Assembly (NCBI RefSeq): GCF_002198735.1
Contig: NZ_MWLO01000163.1
Location: forward strand, 1 to 64,000
Origin: Ideonella sp. A 288
GTDB taxonomy: Bacteria > Pseudomonadota > Gammaproteobacteria > Burkholderiales > Burkholderiaceae_C
Direction of reading: 5' to 3'
Length of the DNA stretch: 64,000 bases
Shown: piece by piece, positions 8,888 to 18,589 of the stretch
Layout: each line of letters starts with the position of its first letter
Numbering within the stretch: position 1 is the first letter of the stretch
Translations under genes and position numbers: made by a program
Notes under the pieces: generated by a model
Told to the model about the DNA's origin: nothing
The model's input: the letters and a program-made list of their open reading frames with translations, nothing else
The model's database searches: none

Positions 8888-8956
8888 GCAGTTCGTCGCA
8901 CCGGCCGCGCAGTTCGTCGCACGCCGGCTTGGCCGGTATCTTGGCAAACCTACACT
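8888..8956 (+). promoter_or_regulatory. direct-repeat operator and promoter of the RND efflux operon
   Basis: GCAGTTCGTCGCAC occurs twice (8888-8901 and 8909-8922), 21 bp apart, about two helical turns. Just downstream is a sigma-70-like promoter: TTGGCC (8929-8934), a 16-nt spacer and TACACT (8951-8956). The transcript would lead into the adaptor gene at 8995. In-phase direct repeats abutting a -35 box are typical of a regulator site. No regulator gene for the pump is adjacent. Confidence 0.5.
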
Positions 8957-8994
8957 CCGCTCGGTTCAAAAAGGGTTCGGACAGGGGGTGCGGC

Positions 8995-10170
8995 ATGCGC
9001 AAGGGATGGCTCGCGGGTGGAGGCGTGGTCGTGGCGGTGGCCATCGGCATCGCGGTGGCGGTGTCGGGCGGCAAGCTCGGCGCGCTGGGCAGCTTCGGTG
9101 CGTCGGCGATGGCGGCCAAGGGCCCCGCCGGGGCGGCCTCGGCGCCGCTGGAATTCCGGCCGAGCGAGGTCGTTCGACCGGTGCTCACCACCATGTCGCG
9201 GGAGATTCAGTTCTCGGGCCCGCTGGTGGCCCCGGGCACGGCCGTGGTGCGGGCCAAGGCGGCCGGCACGCTGCTGACGCTGGCCGTCGCCGAGGGCCAG
9301 CGGGTGACGGCCGGGCAGGTGCTGGGCCGCATCGATGTGTCCGAGCTGTCCGGCCGCGTGGCCGAGCGCAATGCCAACCTCGAATCGGCGCGTGCCGCGC
9401 TGGCCCAGGCCGAGCGCACCCACGCGTCGAACGAGCGCCTGGCCGCCCAGTCCTTCATATCGCCCAATGCCCTGGACACCTCGCGCTCGCAGGTCGAGAC
9501 CGCCCGCGCCGCCCTGAACGCCGCCGAGGCCTCGCTGTCGGTCACCCGGGTGGGCCTGCGCGACGCCGCGCCCGCCGCGCCGATCACCGGCGTGGTGGCC
9601 AAGCGCCATGTGCTGCCCGGCGAAAAGGTGGCCATCGAGCAGACGCTGCTGACCATCGTCGACCTGCGCACGCTGGAGCTCGCCGGCCTGGTCGGCACCC
9701 ATGAGGTGGGCAGCCTGGCGCCGGGCATGACGGTGCAGGTGTTGGTGGAGGGCGTCGACAAGCCGGTCACCGGCCGCCTGGCCCGCATCGCCCCGGCGGC
9801 CGAACCGGGCACGCGCTCGATCGGCGTGACCATCGAGCTGGCCAACCCCGGTGAACGCCTGCGTGCCGGCCAGTACGCGGTGGCCACCGTGGCCCTGCCG
9901 GACGACCGCCAGCGCCTGGCCCTGCCGCTGTCGGCCATCGGCTCGGCCTCGGGCCAGAACCATGTGTGGCTGATCGAGAACGGCGTGCTGGCGCGGCGCG
10001 AGGTGATCACCGGCCGGCTCGACGAGGCGCAGTCGCGCGTCGAGGTGGTGTCGGGCGTCACGGCCGGCGCCCAGGTGCTGGCGGCGCGTTTCGACAACCT
10101 GCGCGAAGGCGCCAAGGCGCTGGTGGTGGCGGGCAGGGCGTCGCCGCTGGCTTCGGCCGCGCTGCGCTGA
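8995..10170 (+). CDS. RND efflux periplasmic adaptor subunit (HlyD/MFP family)
   Basis: A 391-aa membrane-fusion protein that would bridge an inner-membrane RND pump to an outer-membrane channel. An N-terminal signal or anchor helix (GWLAGGGVVVAVAIGIAVAV) leads to the first half of the biotinyl-lipoyl domain (AKAAGTLLTLAVAEGQRVTAG), an alpha-helical hairpin (residues about 120-180), the second lipoyl half (PITGVVAKRHVLPGEKV), a beta-barrel and a membrane-proximal domain. AGGGGG lies upstream of the ATG. The pump gene follows 21 nt later, so the two form an operon. No outer-membrane factor gene is visible. Substrate unknown. Confidence 0.93.
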   Translation: MRKGWLAGGGVVVAVAIGIAVAVSGGKLGALGSFGASAMAAKGPAGAASAPLEFRPSEVVRPVLTTMSREIQFSGPLVAPGTAVVRAKAAGTLLTLAVAEGQRVTAGQVLGRIDVSELSGRVAERNANLESARAALAQAERTHASNERLAAQSFISPNALDTSRSQVETARAALNAAEASLSVTRVGLRDAAPAAPITGVVAKRHVLPGEKVAIEQTLLTIVDLRTLELAGLVGTHEVGSLAPGMTVQVLVEGVDKPVTGRLARIAPAAEPGTRSIGVTIELANPGERLRAGQYAVATVALPDDRQRLALPLSAIGSASGQNHVWLIENGVLARREVITGRLDEAQSRVEVVSGVTAGAQVLAARFDNLREGAKALVVAGRASPLASAALR

Positions 10171-10191
10171 TCGACACCGAGGAACCTCACC

Positions 10192-13100
10192 ATGTGGATG
10201 ACCCGAGTCTCGATCGCCAACCCGGTGTTCGCCGCCATGGTGATGGTGGCGCTGTGCGTGCTGGGCCTGTTCTCGTACGTGCGCCTCGGTGTGGAGCAGA
10301 TGCCCGACATCACCTTCCCCGGCGCCTTCGTCGAGGTGATGTACCCGGGTGCGGCGCCCGAGGCGGTGGAGCGCGAGTTGATGAAGCCGGTCGAGGAATC
10401 GGTGAACAGCATCGCCGGCGTCAAGCGCATCACCTCGCGCAGCATGGAAGGCCGCGGGCAGATGAGCATCGAGTTCGCGCTGAATGCCGACATGGGCCGC
10501 GCGATGCAGGACGTGCGCGACCGCATCGCCGCGGTGCAGGCCGTGTTCCCGCGAGAGGCCAAGGCGCCGACGATCTCGCGCTTCAACAACGACAACAACC
10601 AGCCGATCGTCAACCTGGCGCTGGTCAGCCGTTGCGCGGTGCCGGCGCCCGCGCCATCCGTGCCGGGCGTGGCCGCCGCGGCCAGCCAGGCAGCCTTGGC
10701 GGCGCCTTGCACGGCCACGCGCAGCGCGCGAGAGCTGTCGGTGCTGGGCGAGAACGCCGTGGGCAAGCGGCTGCAGCGCGTGGAGGGTGTGGCCCGGGTG
10801 GACATCAGCGGCCTGACCGTGCGCGAGGTGCGCATCGACCTCGATCCGGTGCGCCTGCGAGCCTACGGCATCACGCCGGCCGAGGTGGCCACCGCGCTGC
10901 GCGAGGCCAACGCCGACCAGCCGGTGGGCCTGCTGTCCGACAGCACGCAGGACGCCATCCTGCGGGTGGAAGGCCGGGTGCGCGACCCACGCCAGTTCGA
11001 GCAGGTGGTGGTGGCCCGCCGCGGCAACCTGGCGCTGACCCTGGCCGACCTGGGCACCCTGGTCGAGCGCGAGAAGGAGGCCGATTCCACCGCCCGCATC
11101 AATGGCCAGCGGGCCATCAACTTCAACGTCTTCAAGCAGCAGGACGCCAACATCGTGGCCACCGGCGATGCCGTCAAGGCGGCGATGGACGAGGTGCGCA
11201 AGACGCTGCCGCCGGACGTGGAACTGCGGCTGGTGTATGCCGGCAGCGACTGGGTCAAGGGCTCGCTGGTGGGCCTGCGCCACACGCTGATCGAGGGCGC
11301 GCTGCTCACCGTGGCCATCGTCTTCCTGTTCCTGCACTCGTGGCGCTCGACCATCATCACCGGCCTCACGCTGCCGATCGCGGTGATCTCCAGCTTCATC
11401 GCCGTCTACGCCTTCGGCTTCACGCTGAACTTCATGACGATGATGGCGCTGTCGCTGTGCATCGGCCTGCTGATCGACGATGCCATCGTGGTGCGCGAGA
11501 ACATCGTGCGCCACGTGCACATGGGCAAAGACCACAAGACCGCCGCGCTCGAGGGCACCGACGAGATCGGCCTGGCGGTGATGGCCACCACCTTCGCGCT
11601 GTGCGCGGTGTTCGTGCCGGTGGCCTTCATGGGCGGCATCATCGGCAAGTTCTTCTACCCGTTCGGCATCACCGTGGTAGTGGCGGTGCTGGTGAGCCTG
11701 TTCGTGAGCTTCACGCTCGACCCGATGCTGTCGTCGGTGTGGAAGGACCCGCCGTCCGAGCGCCTGAAGCACCTGCCCGGCATCGGCCACGCCATCCGTG
11801 CCACCGATCGCGGCATGGACGTGCTGCACCGCTGGTACGAGCGCCTGATCGACTGGGCCTTCTCGGCCCGCCGCTACCGCCTGTGGCTGCCGGCCTGGGG
11901 CCGCGGCTTCGGCGCCGATGGCCGCCGCGACCGCAGCAGCCCGCGCCACTGGCGCCGCGCCACGCTGTCGCCACGCGGCGTGGTGATGGCCATCGGCGGG
12001 GCCAGCTTCGCCGCCGCCATCGGCCTGGGCGGACTGGTGGGCAGCGAGTTCGTGCCGCAGACCGACCAGGGCTACACCCAGCTGGCCTTGCGCCTGCCGG
12101 TGGGCTCCAGCCTGGACCGCACCGATGCCAAGGTGCGGCAGATCGAGGAGATCGTGCTGGCGATGCCCGAGGTGGCCACCGTGTCCACCTGGGTGGGCGG
12201 CGCCGGCCAGCGCAACCAGGCCTGGCTGAACATCGCGCTGAAGGACCGCGCCGACCGCAACCGCAGCCAGAAGCAGGTGGAAGATGCGATGCGCGAGCAG
12301 ATCGCGCGCATCCCCGGCGTGGACGCCGCCGTCGGCTTCGATCGGCCGGTGTACGTGGCCCTGCTCGGCAGCGACGCCGAGGGCCTGGCCAAGGTGGCCA
12401 CCGAATTTGCCGAGAAGGTGAAGCAGATCCCGGGCATCGTCGACGTGGAGCTGTCGGTCAAGCCCGGCCTGCCGGCCTACGCGGTGCGCCTGAAGCCCGG
12501 CGCGGTGCGCGAGCTGGGCCTGACCGCGCCACAACTGGCCGCGTCGCTTCGCGCCTATGTCAATGGCGACGCCGCCACCTACTGGACCACGCCGCAGGGC
12601 GACCAGGTGGAGGTGGTGCTGCGGCTGAACGAAGCCCAGCGCGAGCGCATCGACCAGCTGCGCGGCCTGCCGGTGGCCTTTGCCAAGGACGGCACGCCGA
12701 TCGCGCTGGACAGCGTGGCCACCATCGAGCCGGTGTTCAACCCCGAGATCATCCGCCGCCAGAACCTGCAGCGCCGCGAGGCCGTGTTCGCCGGCGTGCA
12801 GGGCCGATCCACCGGCGAGGTGGGCGACGACGTGCAGAAGCTCATCAAGGCCACCACGCTGCCGCCGGGCTACAGCTTCGACGTCGGCGGCCAGATGCAG
12901 CAGCAGGCCGAGGCCTTCAGCGGCCTGCTCAGCGCGATGGCGCTGGCGGTGATCTTCATCTACATCGTGTTGGCCAGCCAGTTCGGCAGCTTCCTGCAGC
13001 CGCTGGCCATCATGGCCAGCCTGCCGCTGGCGCTGATCGGCGTGATGCTGGCGCTGCTGCTGTGGCGCAGCACGCTCAACGTGTTCAGCATGATCGGGCT

Positions 13101-13512
13101 GGTGATGCTGATGGGCCTGGTGACCAAGAACGCGATCCTGCTGGTCGACTTCGCCAACCAGGCGCGCAAGGCCGGCGCCACGGTGCACGAGGCGCTGCGC
13201 CAGGCCGGCCTGGTGCGCATGCGCCCGATCATCATGACCACCGCCGCCATGGTCTTCGGCATGCTGCCGTTGGCGCTGGCGCTGAACGACGGCGGCGAAC
13301 TGCAGGCGCCGATGGGCCGGGCCATCATCGGCGGCGTCATCACCTCGACGCTGCTGACGCTGCTGGTGGTGCCGGTGCTCTACAGCTACCTGGTGCGCGA
13401 GCGCAAGCCCGAGGCCGCCCCGCAGGGCGAAAGCGATCCTGCGGCGCCCGCGGCCTTGCCTGGGTCGGGCGCCGGTGCCTGGCCGGCCCATGCGCCGGCC
13501 GATCGGAACTGA
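10192..13512 (+). CDS. RND efflux permease (HAE1/AcrB-like)
   Basis: Proton-driven inner-membrane pump of 1106 aa with the usual twelve helices: one at the N-terminus ([20 protein letters not shown]), groups around residues 360-520 and 905-1080, and two large periplasmic loops. The helix-4 motif [17 protein letters not shown] carries the paired Asp residues used in proton relay. GAGGAA lies upstream of the ATG. Oddities: an Ala/Pro-rich insertion with two Cys residues in the first periplasmic loop (codons near 10630-10730) and an Arg-rich stretch near residues 560-590 in the cytoplasmic linker. With the adaptor it forms a two-gene efflux operon; substrate unknown. Confidence 0.94.
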   Translation: MWMTRVSIANPVFAAMVMVALCVLGLFSYVRLGVEQMPDITFPGAFVEVMYPGAAPEAVERELMKPVEESVNSIAGVKRITSRSMEGRGQMSIEFALNADMGRAMQDVRDRIAAVQAVFPREAKAPTISRFNNDNNQPIVNLALVSRCAVPAPAPSVPGVAAAASQAALAAPCTATRSARELSVLGENAVGKRLQRVEGVARVDISGLTVREVRIDLDPVRLRAYGITPAEVATALREANADQPVGLLSDSTQDAILRVEGRVRDPRQFEQVVVARRGNLALTLADLGTLVEREKEADSTARINGQRAINFNVFKQQDANIVATGDAVKAAMDEVRKTLPPDVELRLVYAGSDWVKGSLVGLRHTLIEGALLTVAIVFLFLHSWRSTIITGLTLPIAVISSFIAVYAFGFTLNFMTMMALSLCIGLLIDDAIVVRENIVRHVHMGKDHKTAALEGTDEIGLAVMATTFALCAVFVPVAFMGGIIGKFFYPFGITVVVAVLVSLFVSFTLDPMLSSVWKDPPSERLKHLPGIGHAIRATDRGMDVLHRWYERLIDWAFSARRYRLWLPAWGRGFGADGRRDRSSPRHWRRATLSPRGVVMAIGGASFAAAIGLGGLVGSEFVPQTDQGYTQLALRLPVGSSLDRTDAKVRQIEEIVLAMPEVATVSTWVGGAGQRNQAWLNIALKDRADRNRSQKQVEDAMREQIARIPGVDAAVGFDRPVYVALLGSDAEGLAKVATEFAEKVKQIPGIVDVELSVKPGLPAYAVRLKPGAVRELGLTAPQLAASLRAYVNGDAATYWTTPQGDQVEVVLRLNEAQRERIDQLRGLPVAFAKDGTPIALDSVATIEPVFNPEIIRRQNLQRREAVFAGVQGRSTGEVGDDVQKLIKATTLPPGYSFDVGGQMQQQAEAFSGLLSAMALAVIFIYIVLASQFGSFLQPLAIMASLPLALIGVMLALLLWRSTLNVFSMIGLVMLMGLVTKNAILLVDFANQARKAGATVHEALRQAGLVRMRPIIMTTAAMVFGMLPLALALNDGGELQAPMGRAIIGGVITSTLLTLLVVPVLYSYLVRERKPEAAPQGESDPAAPAALPGSGAGAWPAHAPADRN

Positions 13513-13667
13513 ATCCCCAACAGCCAGCGCGTGCGTCGCAGGGTTTGTTGGACGACGGCGTGCGTGCGCCGGGAGCGGTCGCGGGCTCGGTGGCCCACTT
13601 CACGATGCGCCCCGCGATGGACATGGTCGTTCTGGCCGCACCGGCACCGATCGGATGAGAATCCTTC

Positions 13668-15221
13668 ATGGCCCTCGACTCCGACCGCGACATCGCGCAC
13701 TTCGCCCGGCGCCTGGCCGATCATGCTCCTTCGATGCTGGCGTACTGGGACACCCAGATGCGCTGTCGATTCGCCAACCGGGCCTATGAACTGCGGTTCG
13801 GGGTCGATCCCGACGAGCTGGTGGGCCGGTCGATCGTCGACCTGCTGGGGCCCCACCTCTATGCGCTGAACGAGCCGTACATCCGTGCCGCGCTGCGCGG
13901 TGAGTCTCAACAGTTCGAGCGCGTCGTCCCTGGGCCCGATGGCGTACAGCGACACAGTCTGGCGACCTACACGCCGGACGTGGTGGACGGACAGGTCGTG
14001 GGGTTCGTGGTGCAGATCACCGATGTGACGCCGCTCAAGGCGGTGCAGGATCAGTTGCAGGTCACCATCGCCAGCCTCGAGGCCGAGATCAGGCGTCGCC
14101 GCACGGTCGAGGAATCGCTGATCGACACGCAGCAGCGGGAGGTCGCCGAGAGCCGCTTCCGGCTGGTTTTCGAGGCCTCATCGAGTGCGCTCCTGATGCT
14201 GGATCGTGCGCATCGGATCGTGCTTCTCAACCAAAGGGCAGAACAGCTCTTTGGCTACCACCGAGACGAGTTGCTCGGCCAGTCGATCGAACGCCTGGTG
14301 CCGGAGTCTGCGCGCGCCGCCCACGCGGCCCAGGTGGCCGAATTCGTCGCGCGGTCGCACACCCGAGCGATGGGCATCGGGCGGGACTTGCGCGCCCGCC
14401 GCAAGGACGGCAGCGAAGTGGCCGTCGAGATCGGCCTCGACGCCATCGAAATGCCCGACGGCCGATACACGCTGGCGTCGGTGATCGACATCACGGAGCG
14501 CAAGCGCGACCACGACGAACTTCGTCGCAGCAACGCCGAGCTGGAGCAGTTCGCCTACATCGCTTCGCACGACTTGCAGGAGCCGCTGCGTATGGTGGCC
14601 AGCTACACGGAACTGCTGGCGCAGCGCTACAAGGGCCGGCTCGACGACAAGGCCGACAAGTACATCTACTATGCCGTCGATGGTGCCAAGCGCATGCAGC
14701 GCCTGGTGGCCGACCTGCTGGCTTTTTCTCGCGTCGGCTCGCAGGGCAAGCCGCTGATTCCCGTGGCCGTCGATGCGGTCGTGAGGCGCGCCGTGGCTGC
14801 GCTGCAGGCCTCGATGCTCGAATCGGGCGCTAGGGTGGATGCGCAAGGCCTGCCGACCGTGCTGGGCGACGAAACCCAGTTGGTGCAGCTGTTCCAGAAC
14901 CTGATCGGCAACGCCATCAAGTTTCGTGCCGAACCCGCGCCGCACATCATCATCCTCGCCACGCGACAGCGGGAACGATGGGTCTTCGAGGTCAAGGACA
15001 ACGCCATCGGCATCGAGATGCAGTATGCCGAACGCATCTTCCTGATGTTCCAGCGCCTGCACGAGCGGGGCACTCACGAAGGCAGCGGCATCGGCCTGGC
15101 CATTGTCAAGCGCATCGTCGAACGCCACGAGGGCCAGATCTGGGTGGAATCGGTGCCGGGTCGCGGCACGAGCTTCTTCTTCACACTGGCATCGGCAGAA
15201 GCCGGCACCGCGCCGCCATGA
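13668..15221 (+). CDS. PAS-PAS sensor histidine kinase
   Basis: A soluble 517-aa kinase. PAS1 covers residues about 10-125, a coiled-coil linker 125-165 and PAS2 165-285 (SALLMLDRAHRIVLLNQRAE). The HisKA segment has the phospho-His in FAYIASHDLQEPLRMVASYT, the form common in phytochrome-like kinases. The N box (FQNLIGNAIKF) and G2 (GSGIGLAIVKRI) are intact. The G1 box reads DNAIGI: the first Gly of D-x-G-x-G is Ala, which could lower ATP binding. No cognate regulator is adjacent on this strand. It is convergent with the kaiC-linked kinase gene 44 nt away. Confidence 0.9.
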   Translation: MALDSDRDIAHFARRLADHAPSMLAYWDTQMRCRFANRAYELRFGVDPDELVGRSIVDLLGPHLYALNEPYIRAALRGESQQFERVVPGPDGVQRHSLATYTPDVVDGQVVGFVVQITDVTPLKAVQDQLQVTIASLEAEIRRRRTVEESLIDTQQREVAESRFRLVFEASSSALLMLDRAHRIVLLNQRAEQLFGYHRDELLGQSIERLVPESARAAHAAQVAEFVARSHTRAMGIGRDLRARRKDGSEVAVEIGLDAIEMPDGRYTLASVIDITERKRDHDELRRSNAELEQFAYIASHDLQEPLRMVASYTELLAQRYKGRLDDKADKYIYYAVDGAKRMQRLVADLLAFSRVGSQGKPLIPVAVDAVVRRAVAALQASMLESGARVDAQGLPTVLGDETQLVQLFQNLIGNAIKFRAEPAPHIIILATRQRERWVFEVKDNAIGIEMQYAERIFLMFQRLHERGTHEGSGIGLAIVKRIVERHEGQIWVESVPGRGTSFFFTLASAEAGTAPP

Positions 15222-15265
15222 GGGCAGGCGTTCGGGGCCGGCGACGCTGAAGTGCGTCGGGACGG

Positions 15266-16744
15266 CTATTCGACCGCTCGACCGATGCGTGGCAGCACGG
15301 CGTAGAACTCGCTTCCGTGACCGATGCTGCTGCTGACACCGACGGTCCCACCTTGGGCTTCGACGAGCCGTTTGGTCAGGGCCAGGCCCAGGCCCGTGCC
15401 CTGGTGCTGCCTGGCCGACCCGGCGTCGAGTTGGTGAAACTCGGTGAACAGCTTGGCGATGTCCGACGGCGCGATGCCGAGGCCGTTGTCCCGCACCTCC
15501 ACGCGAAAGCGGTGCTCACCTTCCGCCGCCACGCGCACCGACACCTGGCTGTGGTCGGCCGTGAACTTCAGCGCATTGGACAGGTAGTTGTAGAGCACCT
15601 GCTTGAAGCGGCCGGGGTCCAGCTCAACCTCCACGAGCGTCGGGTCGACCTCTACCGCGATGTCGATGCCCTTCTTCGCCGCTGCCTCGCCCAGGACGGC
15701 CTTGACCTCTTCCGTCAGCTCGAGCAGGCTCACCGGTTCAGGCGCGAAGCCGAGCTTGCCGGCCTCGACCTTGGCCAGGTCGAGCACGTCGTTGATCAGT
15801 TGCAGCAGGTGCCGGCCACTGGACAGGATGTGGCCCAGGAACAGCTCGTGCTTCGGCGACGTGGGGCTCACCACACCGTCGCGCAGCAACTGCGAGAAGC
15901 CGATGATGGCGTTCAGGGGCGTCCGGAACTCATGGGACATGTTGGCCAGGAATTCGCTTTTCAGCCGGTTGGCGGCCTCGAAGCGGCGGTTCTCGAACTC
16001 CAGTTCGGCGCTGCGGGCCTGCAGGGCTGAGGCCCGCTTTCGTTCGGTGACGTCGCGGACCGAGGCCAGCCAGACGGGCTCGTCGTCCCATTCGATGCGA
16101 ACGACGCGCATCTCGCAGTCCCTGTGGCCGTCGGGGTGCGGGATCGTGATGTCCGCTGGCTCTGCGTCCAGGACGGAGAAGCCCAGCGGCTCGCTCATCA
16201 GCACCTCGCGACTGCGTCCGAACATGTCGATCGCCGCCTGATTGACATAGCGCACCTGACCGAACTCGTTGGCCAGCACCATGCCGTCCGGCGCGGCATC
16301 GAGCAAGACCTGAAACTGGCGCTGCTGGGCCCGCTTGCGGTCCATGATCTGCAGCACGCTGCGCCAGAACAACCGGCTGTTCGACTCCTGTTTGCCGAAC
16401 AGGTCTTCGGCGCCTTCACTGCGGGCGAGCCGCCGCAGTTCGTCGCTGGCATGGCCCGAAATGGCGATGATCGGCGCCTCATGGGTCAGGATCCTGACCC
16501 GTCGAACCGTCTCGATGCCTTGTGAGTCGGGCAGGTTGAGATCGAGGATGATGGCGTCGACCTTTTCCCCGGACGAAAGCAGTTCGATGGCGGCCGCCAG
16601 GGTCGGGGCACGGTTGATCACGAATCGCTGTGCCGTGGACTGCTCCAGCAACTCGCGGGTGAGGTCGGCGTCGGCCGGGTTGTCTTCGACCAGGAGCACA
16701 TGCCTCGGTTGCAGTGCGGCAGAACAGGCGAACGCGGATCTCAT
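15266..16744 (-). CDS. REC-PAS-histidine kinase, last gene of the kai run
   Basis: A 492-aa protein with an N-terminal receiver (LLVEDNPADAD; phospho-acceptor in IILDLNLPDSQG), a PAS domain (residues about 150-250; DAAPDGMVLANEFGQVRYVN), HisKA (FLANMSHEFRTPLNAIIGF) and HATPase (YNYLSNALKF; DNGLGI; GTGLGLALTK). It begins 28 nt after kaiC, so it is probably cotranscribed. Receiver, PAS and post-PAS sequences closely match the first half of the hybrid kinase at 24012-27053 (shared GAEDxFGK, SRLFxRSVL and CEMRV segments), so the two are paralogues flanking the same cluster. Histidine kinases next to kaiBC are known in other bacteria and are thought to read KaiC state; here that is inference. Confidence 0.9.
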   Translation of the reverse strand: MRSAFACSAALQPRHVLLVEDNPADADLTRELLEQSTAQRFVINRAPTLAAAIELLSSGEKVDAIILDLNLPDSQGIETVRRVRILTHEAPIIAISGHASDELRRLARSEGAEDLFGKQESNSRLFWRSVLQIMDRKRAQQRQFQVLLDAAPDGMVLANEFGQVRYVNQAAIDMFGRSREVLMSEPLGFSVLDAEPADITIPHPDGHRDCEMRVVRIEWDDEPVWLASVRDVTERKRASALQARSAELEFENRRFEAANRLKSEFLANMSHEFRTPLNAIIGFSQLLRDGVVSPTSPKHELFLGHILSSGRHLLQLINDVLDLAKVEAGKLGFAPEPVSLLELTEEVKAVLGEAAAKKGIDIAVEVDPTLVEVELDPGRFKQVLYNYLSNALKFTADHSQVSVRVAAEGEHRFRVEVRDNGLGIAPSDIAKLFTEFHQLDAGSARQHQGTGLGLALTKRLVEAQGGTVGVSSSIGHGSEFYAVLPRIGRAVE

Positions 16745-16772
16745 TCAGGCCTCGTCGGAAATCGACCGAGAT

Positions 16773-18299
16773 TCAGACAGCCGCGTCCTCGAACATGCCG
16801 CCGAGGCGGGCCCGTTCATCGTTGAACGTGTAGGTGGGCGTCCCGGTCAGGATGCCGTGCACGCCGCGGAAGGGCGCCTGCACATGCAGGCCGTGGCTGT
16901 CGATCACGTACTCGCGGATGCCCTTGTCGTGGAAGGTTCCACGCATCTTCAGCACGGTCAGTCCGCGCCGCATCTCGCCATGCAGTTCCACGTAGCGCAG
17001 CAGGATGATGGTGTCGGTGATGGTGGAGATGTGGGTCTCGGTGATCGACTCGCCGCCGGTCAGCATCGACGTCGTGTTGGTGAACAAGCCGGTGATCTCG
17101 AGGTGCTTGATCGTGCTGGTCAGGGCGATCACGAACTCGCGGAACGACTTCGGTGTGGACACCCGCTCGAAGGCCGACATGCTGTCGATGGCGACGCGCT
17201 GGGGCTGGAAGGCACGGATGTCGCGCTTGATCTGAAGCAGGTGGTCTTCCAGGCCCATCACTTCCGGATAGCGGCAGATGATGCGCAGCAAACCGTCGCG
17301 CTCAGCCTTTTCGAAGTCCACACCCCATGACGCGGCATTTCTCGTCAGCTGTTCGCGGCTCTCCTCGGCGCCGAACAGCAGGGCTCGCTCCCCGGCCTCG
17401 ATGGCGGCCTTGATGTACTGCGAGACCATCAGCGTCTTGCCGGTGCCGGTGGCGCCGCTGACCAGGATGATGGAATCGCGGTACATGCCGCCGGCGCACA
17501 TCTTGTCCAGTTCGGGCACGCCCGACGAGACACGGATCTGCGACGAGCGCTGTTTCAGCTCGATCGCCGACAGCGGAATGATCGTGACGCCGTCCTCGGA
17601 GTCGATGGTGAAGGGGTACTCGCCCTTGTGGTGCGTGGCGCCGCGGAACTTCAGGATCTCGACCGTGCGGCGCCGCTTCTCGTTCTCGAGCCGGTTGCGC
17701 AGCACGATCACGTTGTCGGCCACGAATTCCTCCACGCCCCAGCGCCCGACGCCGCCCTCTTCCACGGTTCTTTCCATCGTCACCAGGGTGGTAACGCCCA
17801 GCATGCGCAGGCCGGCCGCCACCCGGTGCAGCTCGCGCCGGATGATGTTGGGATCGGTCAACTGCGGGAACAGCGCGCCCACCGCGTCCAGGATCACGCG
17901 CTTGGCCTTGACCGAGTGGATCGCATGTTCGATTCGCGCCAGCAGGCCCGACAGGTCGTACGGACCCGTGGCGACCACATCCTCACCCGGCTCGGGCGTC
18001 ACGTCCACCACCGCGATGCGTTTGCTTTCGACCAGGCCTTCGAGATCCCAGCCGAAAGAGCGCACGTTCTCCATCAGGTCCGCCGGCGCCTCCTCGAAGG
18101 TGACGAAGACGCCGGACTCGCCGTAGTCCCGCACGCCGGCCAGCAGGAACTGCAGCGCCATCACTGTCTTGCCGCTGCCGGCGGTGCCCGACAGCAGCGT
18201 GCTGCGGCCGGCCGGGATCCCGCCGTTGGCGATCTGGTCGAACCCGACGATGCCGGTGGGCAACTTGCCGAGTTCCTGGGGAGGATGTCGCGATGTCAT
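16773..18299 (-). CDS. kaiC: circadian-clock-type ATPase/kinase KaiC
   Basis: A 508-aa double-domain RecA-type ATPase that forms hexamers. CI Walker A GTAGSGKT (38-45) with catalytic E69/E70; CII Walker A GATGTGKT (282-289) with E312/E313. The CII autophosphorylation segment (T420 and S425/T426 in ITETHISTITDT) matches the S431/T432 region of Synechococcus KaiC. The tail after residue 480 (GILTGTPTYTF) resembles the A-loop segment that KaiA binds, and is slightly short (508 versus about 519 aa). The ATG overlaps the kaiB stop (TGATG); a GTG one codon earlier is possible. Full conservation of both active sites implies a working kinase/ATPase. Whether it oscillates cannot be told from sequence. 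Confidence 0.95.
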   Translation of the reverse strand: MTSRHPPQELGKLPTGIVGFDQIANGGIPAGRSTLLSGTAGSGKTVMALQFLLAGVRDYGESGVFVTFEEAPADLMENVRSFGWDLEGLVESKRIAVVDVTPEPGEDVVATGPYDLSGLLARIEHAIHSVKAKRVILDAVGALFPQLTDPNIIRRELHRVAAGLRMLGVTTLVTMERTVEEGGVGRWGVEEFVADNVIVLRNRLENEKRRRTVEILKFRGATHHKGEYPFTIDSEDGVTIIPLSAIELKQRSSQIRVSSGVPELDKMCAGGMYRDSIILVSGATGTGKTLMVSQYIKAAIEAGERALLFGAEESREQLTRNAASWGVDFEKAERDGLLRIICRYPEVMGLEDHLLQIKRDIRAFQPQRVAIDSMSAFERVSTPKSFREFVIALTSTIKHLEITGLFTNTTSMLTGGESITETHISTITDTIILLRYVELHGEMRRGLTVLKMRGTFHDKGIREYVIDSHGLHVQAPFRGVHGILTGTPTYTFNDERARLGGMFEDAAV

Positions 18300-18589
18300 C
18301 ACGGCACCGACTTGATCAGCCGTTCCACATCCAGCCCGACGAGCACCTTCACCCGGTCGGACAGGTCACCGATGATCTTGCGCACCGGCTCGGGCAGTTG
18401 TTTCACCAAGGTCGGCGTGGCCAGGATCTTGGCATGCTCGGCCAGGTCGGGATGCTCCAGCACGTCGATCACTTCGACATGGAACTGGCCCGGCAGATCC
18501 GTTTCACAGATGTTGTTCAGGTTGTCGATGGCACGCTGCGACTGCGCACTGCGGCCGGTGATGAACAAGCGAAGCTTGAAGACTGTCAT
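18299..18589 (-). CDS. kaiB: clock protein KaiB
   Basis: A 96-aa thioredoxin-like fold-switching protein that binds the CI ring of KaiC. The conserved core KILATPTLVKQLPEPVRKII followed by GDLSDRVKVLVGLD is that of true KaiB. The N-terminal strand KLRLFITG and the helix with RAIDNLNNIC also fit. The acidic C-terminal tail of cyanobacterial KaiB is missing. AAGG lies upstream of the ATG, which overlaps the stop of the REC-KaiA-like gene by 4 nt; the stop overlaps the kaiC start, so all three genes are translationally coupled. Confidence 0.95.
   Translation of the reverse strand: MTVFKLRLFITGRSAQSQRAIDNLNNICETDLPGQFHVEVIDVLEHPDLAEHAKILATPTLVKQLPEPVRKIIGDLSDRVKVLVGLDVERLIKSVP

Noticed and set aside
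8950-13491. A 1513-codon open frame on the minus strand opposite the RND genes.
   Set aside because: Antisense frame of strongly biased codons; composition is low-complexity and the opposite strand encodes unmistakable RND proteins.
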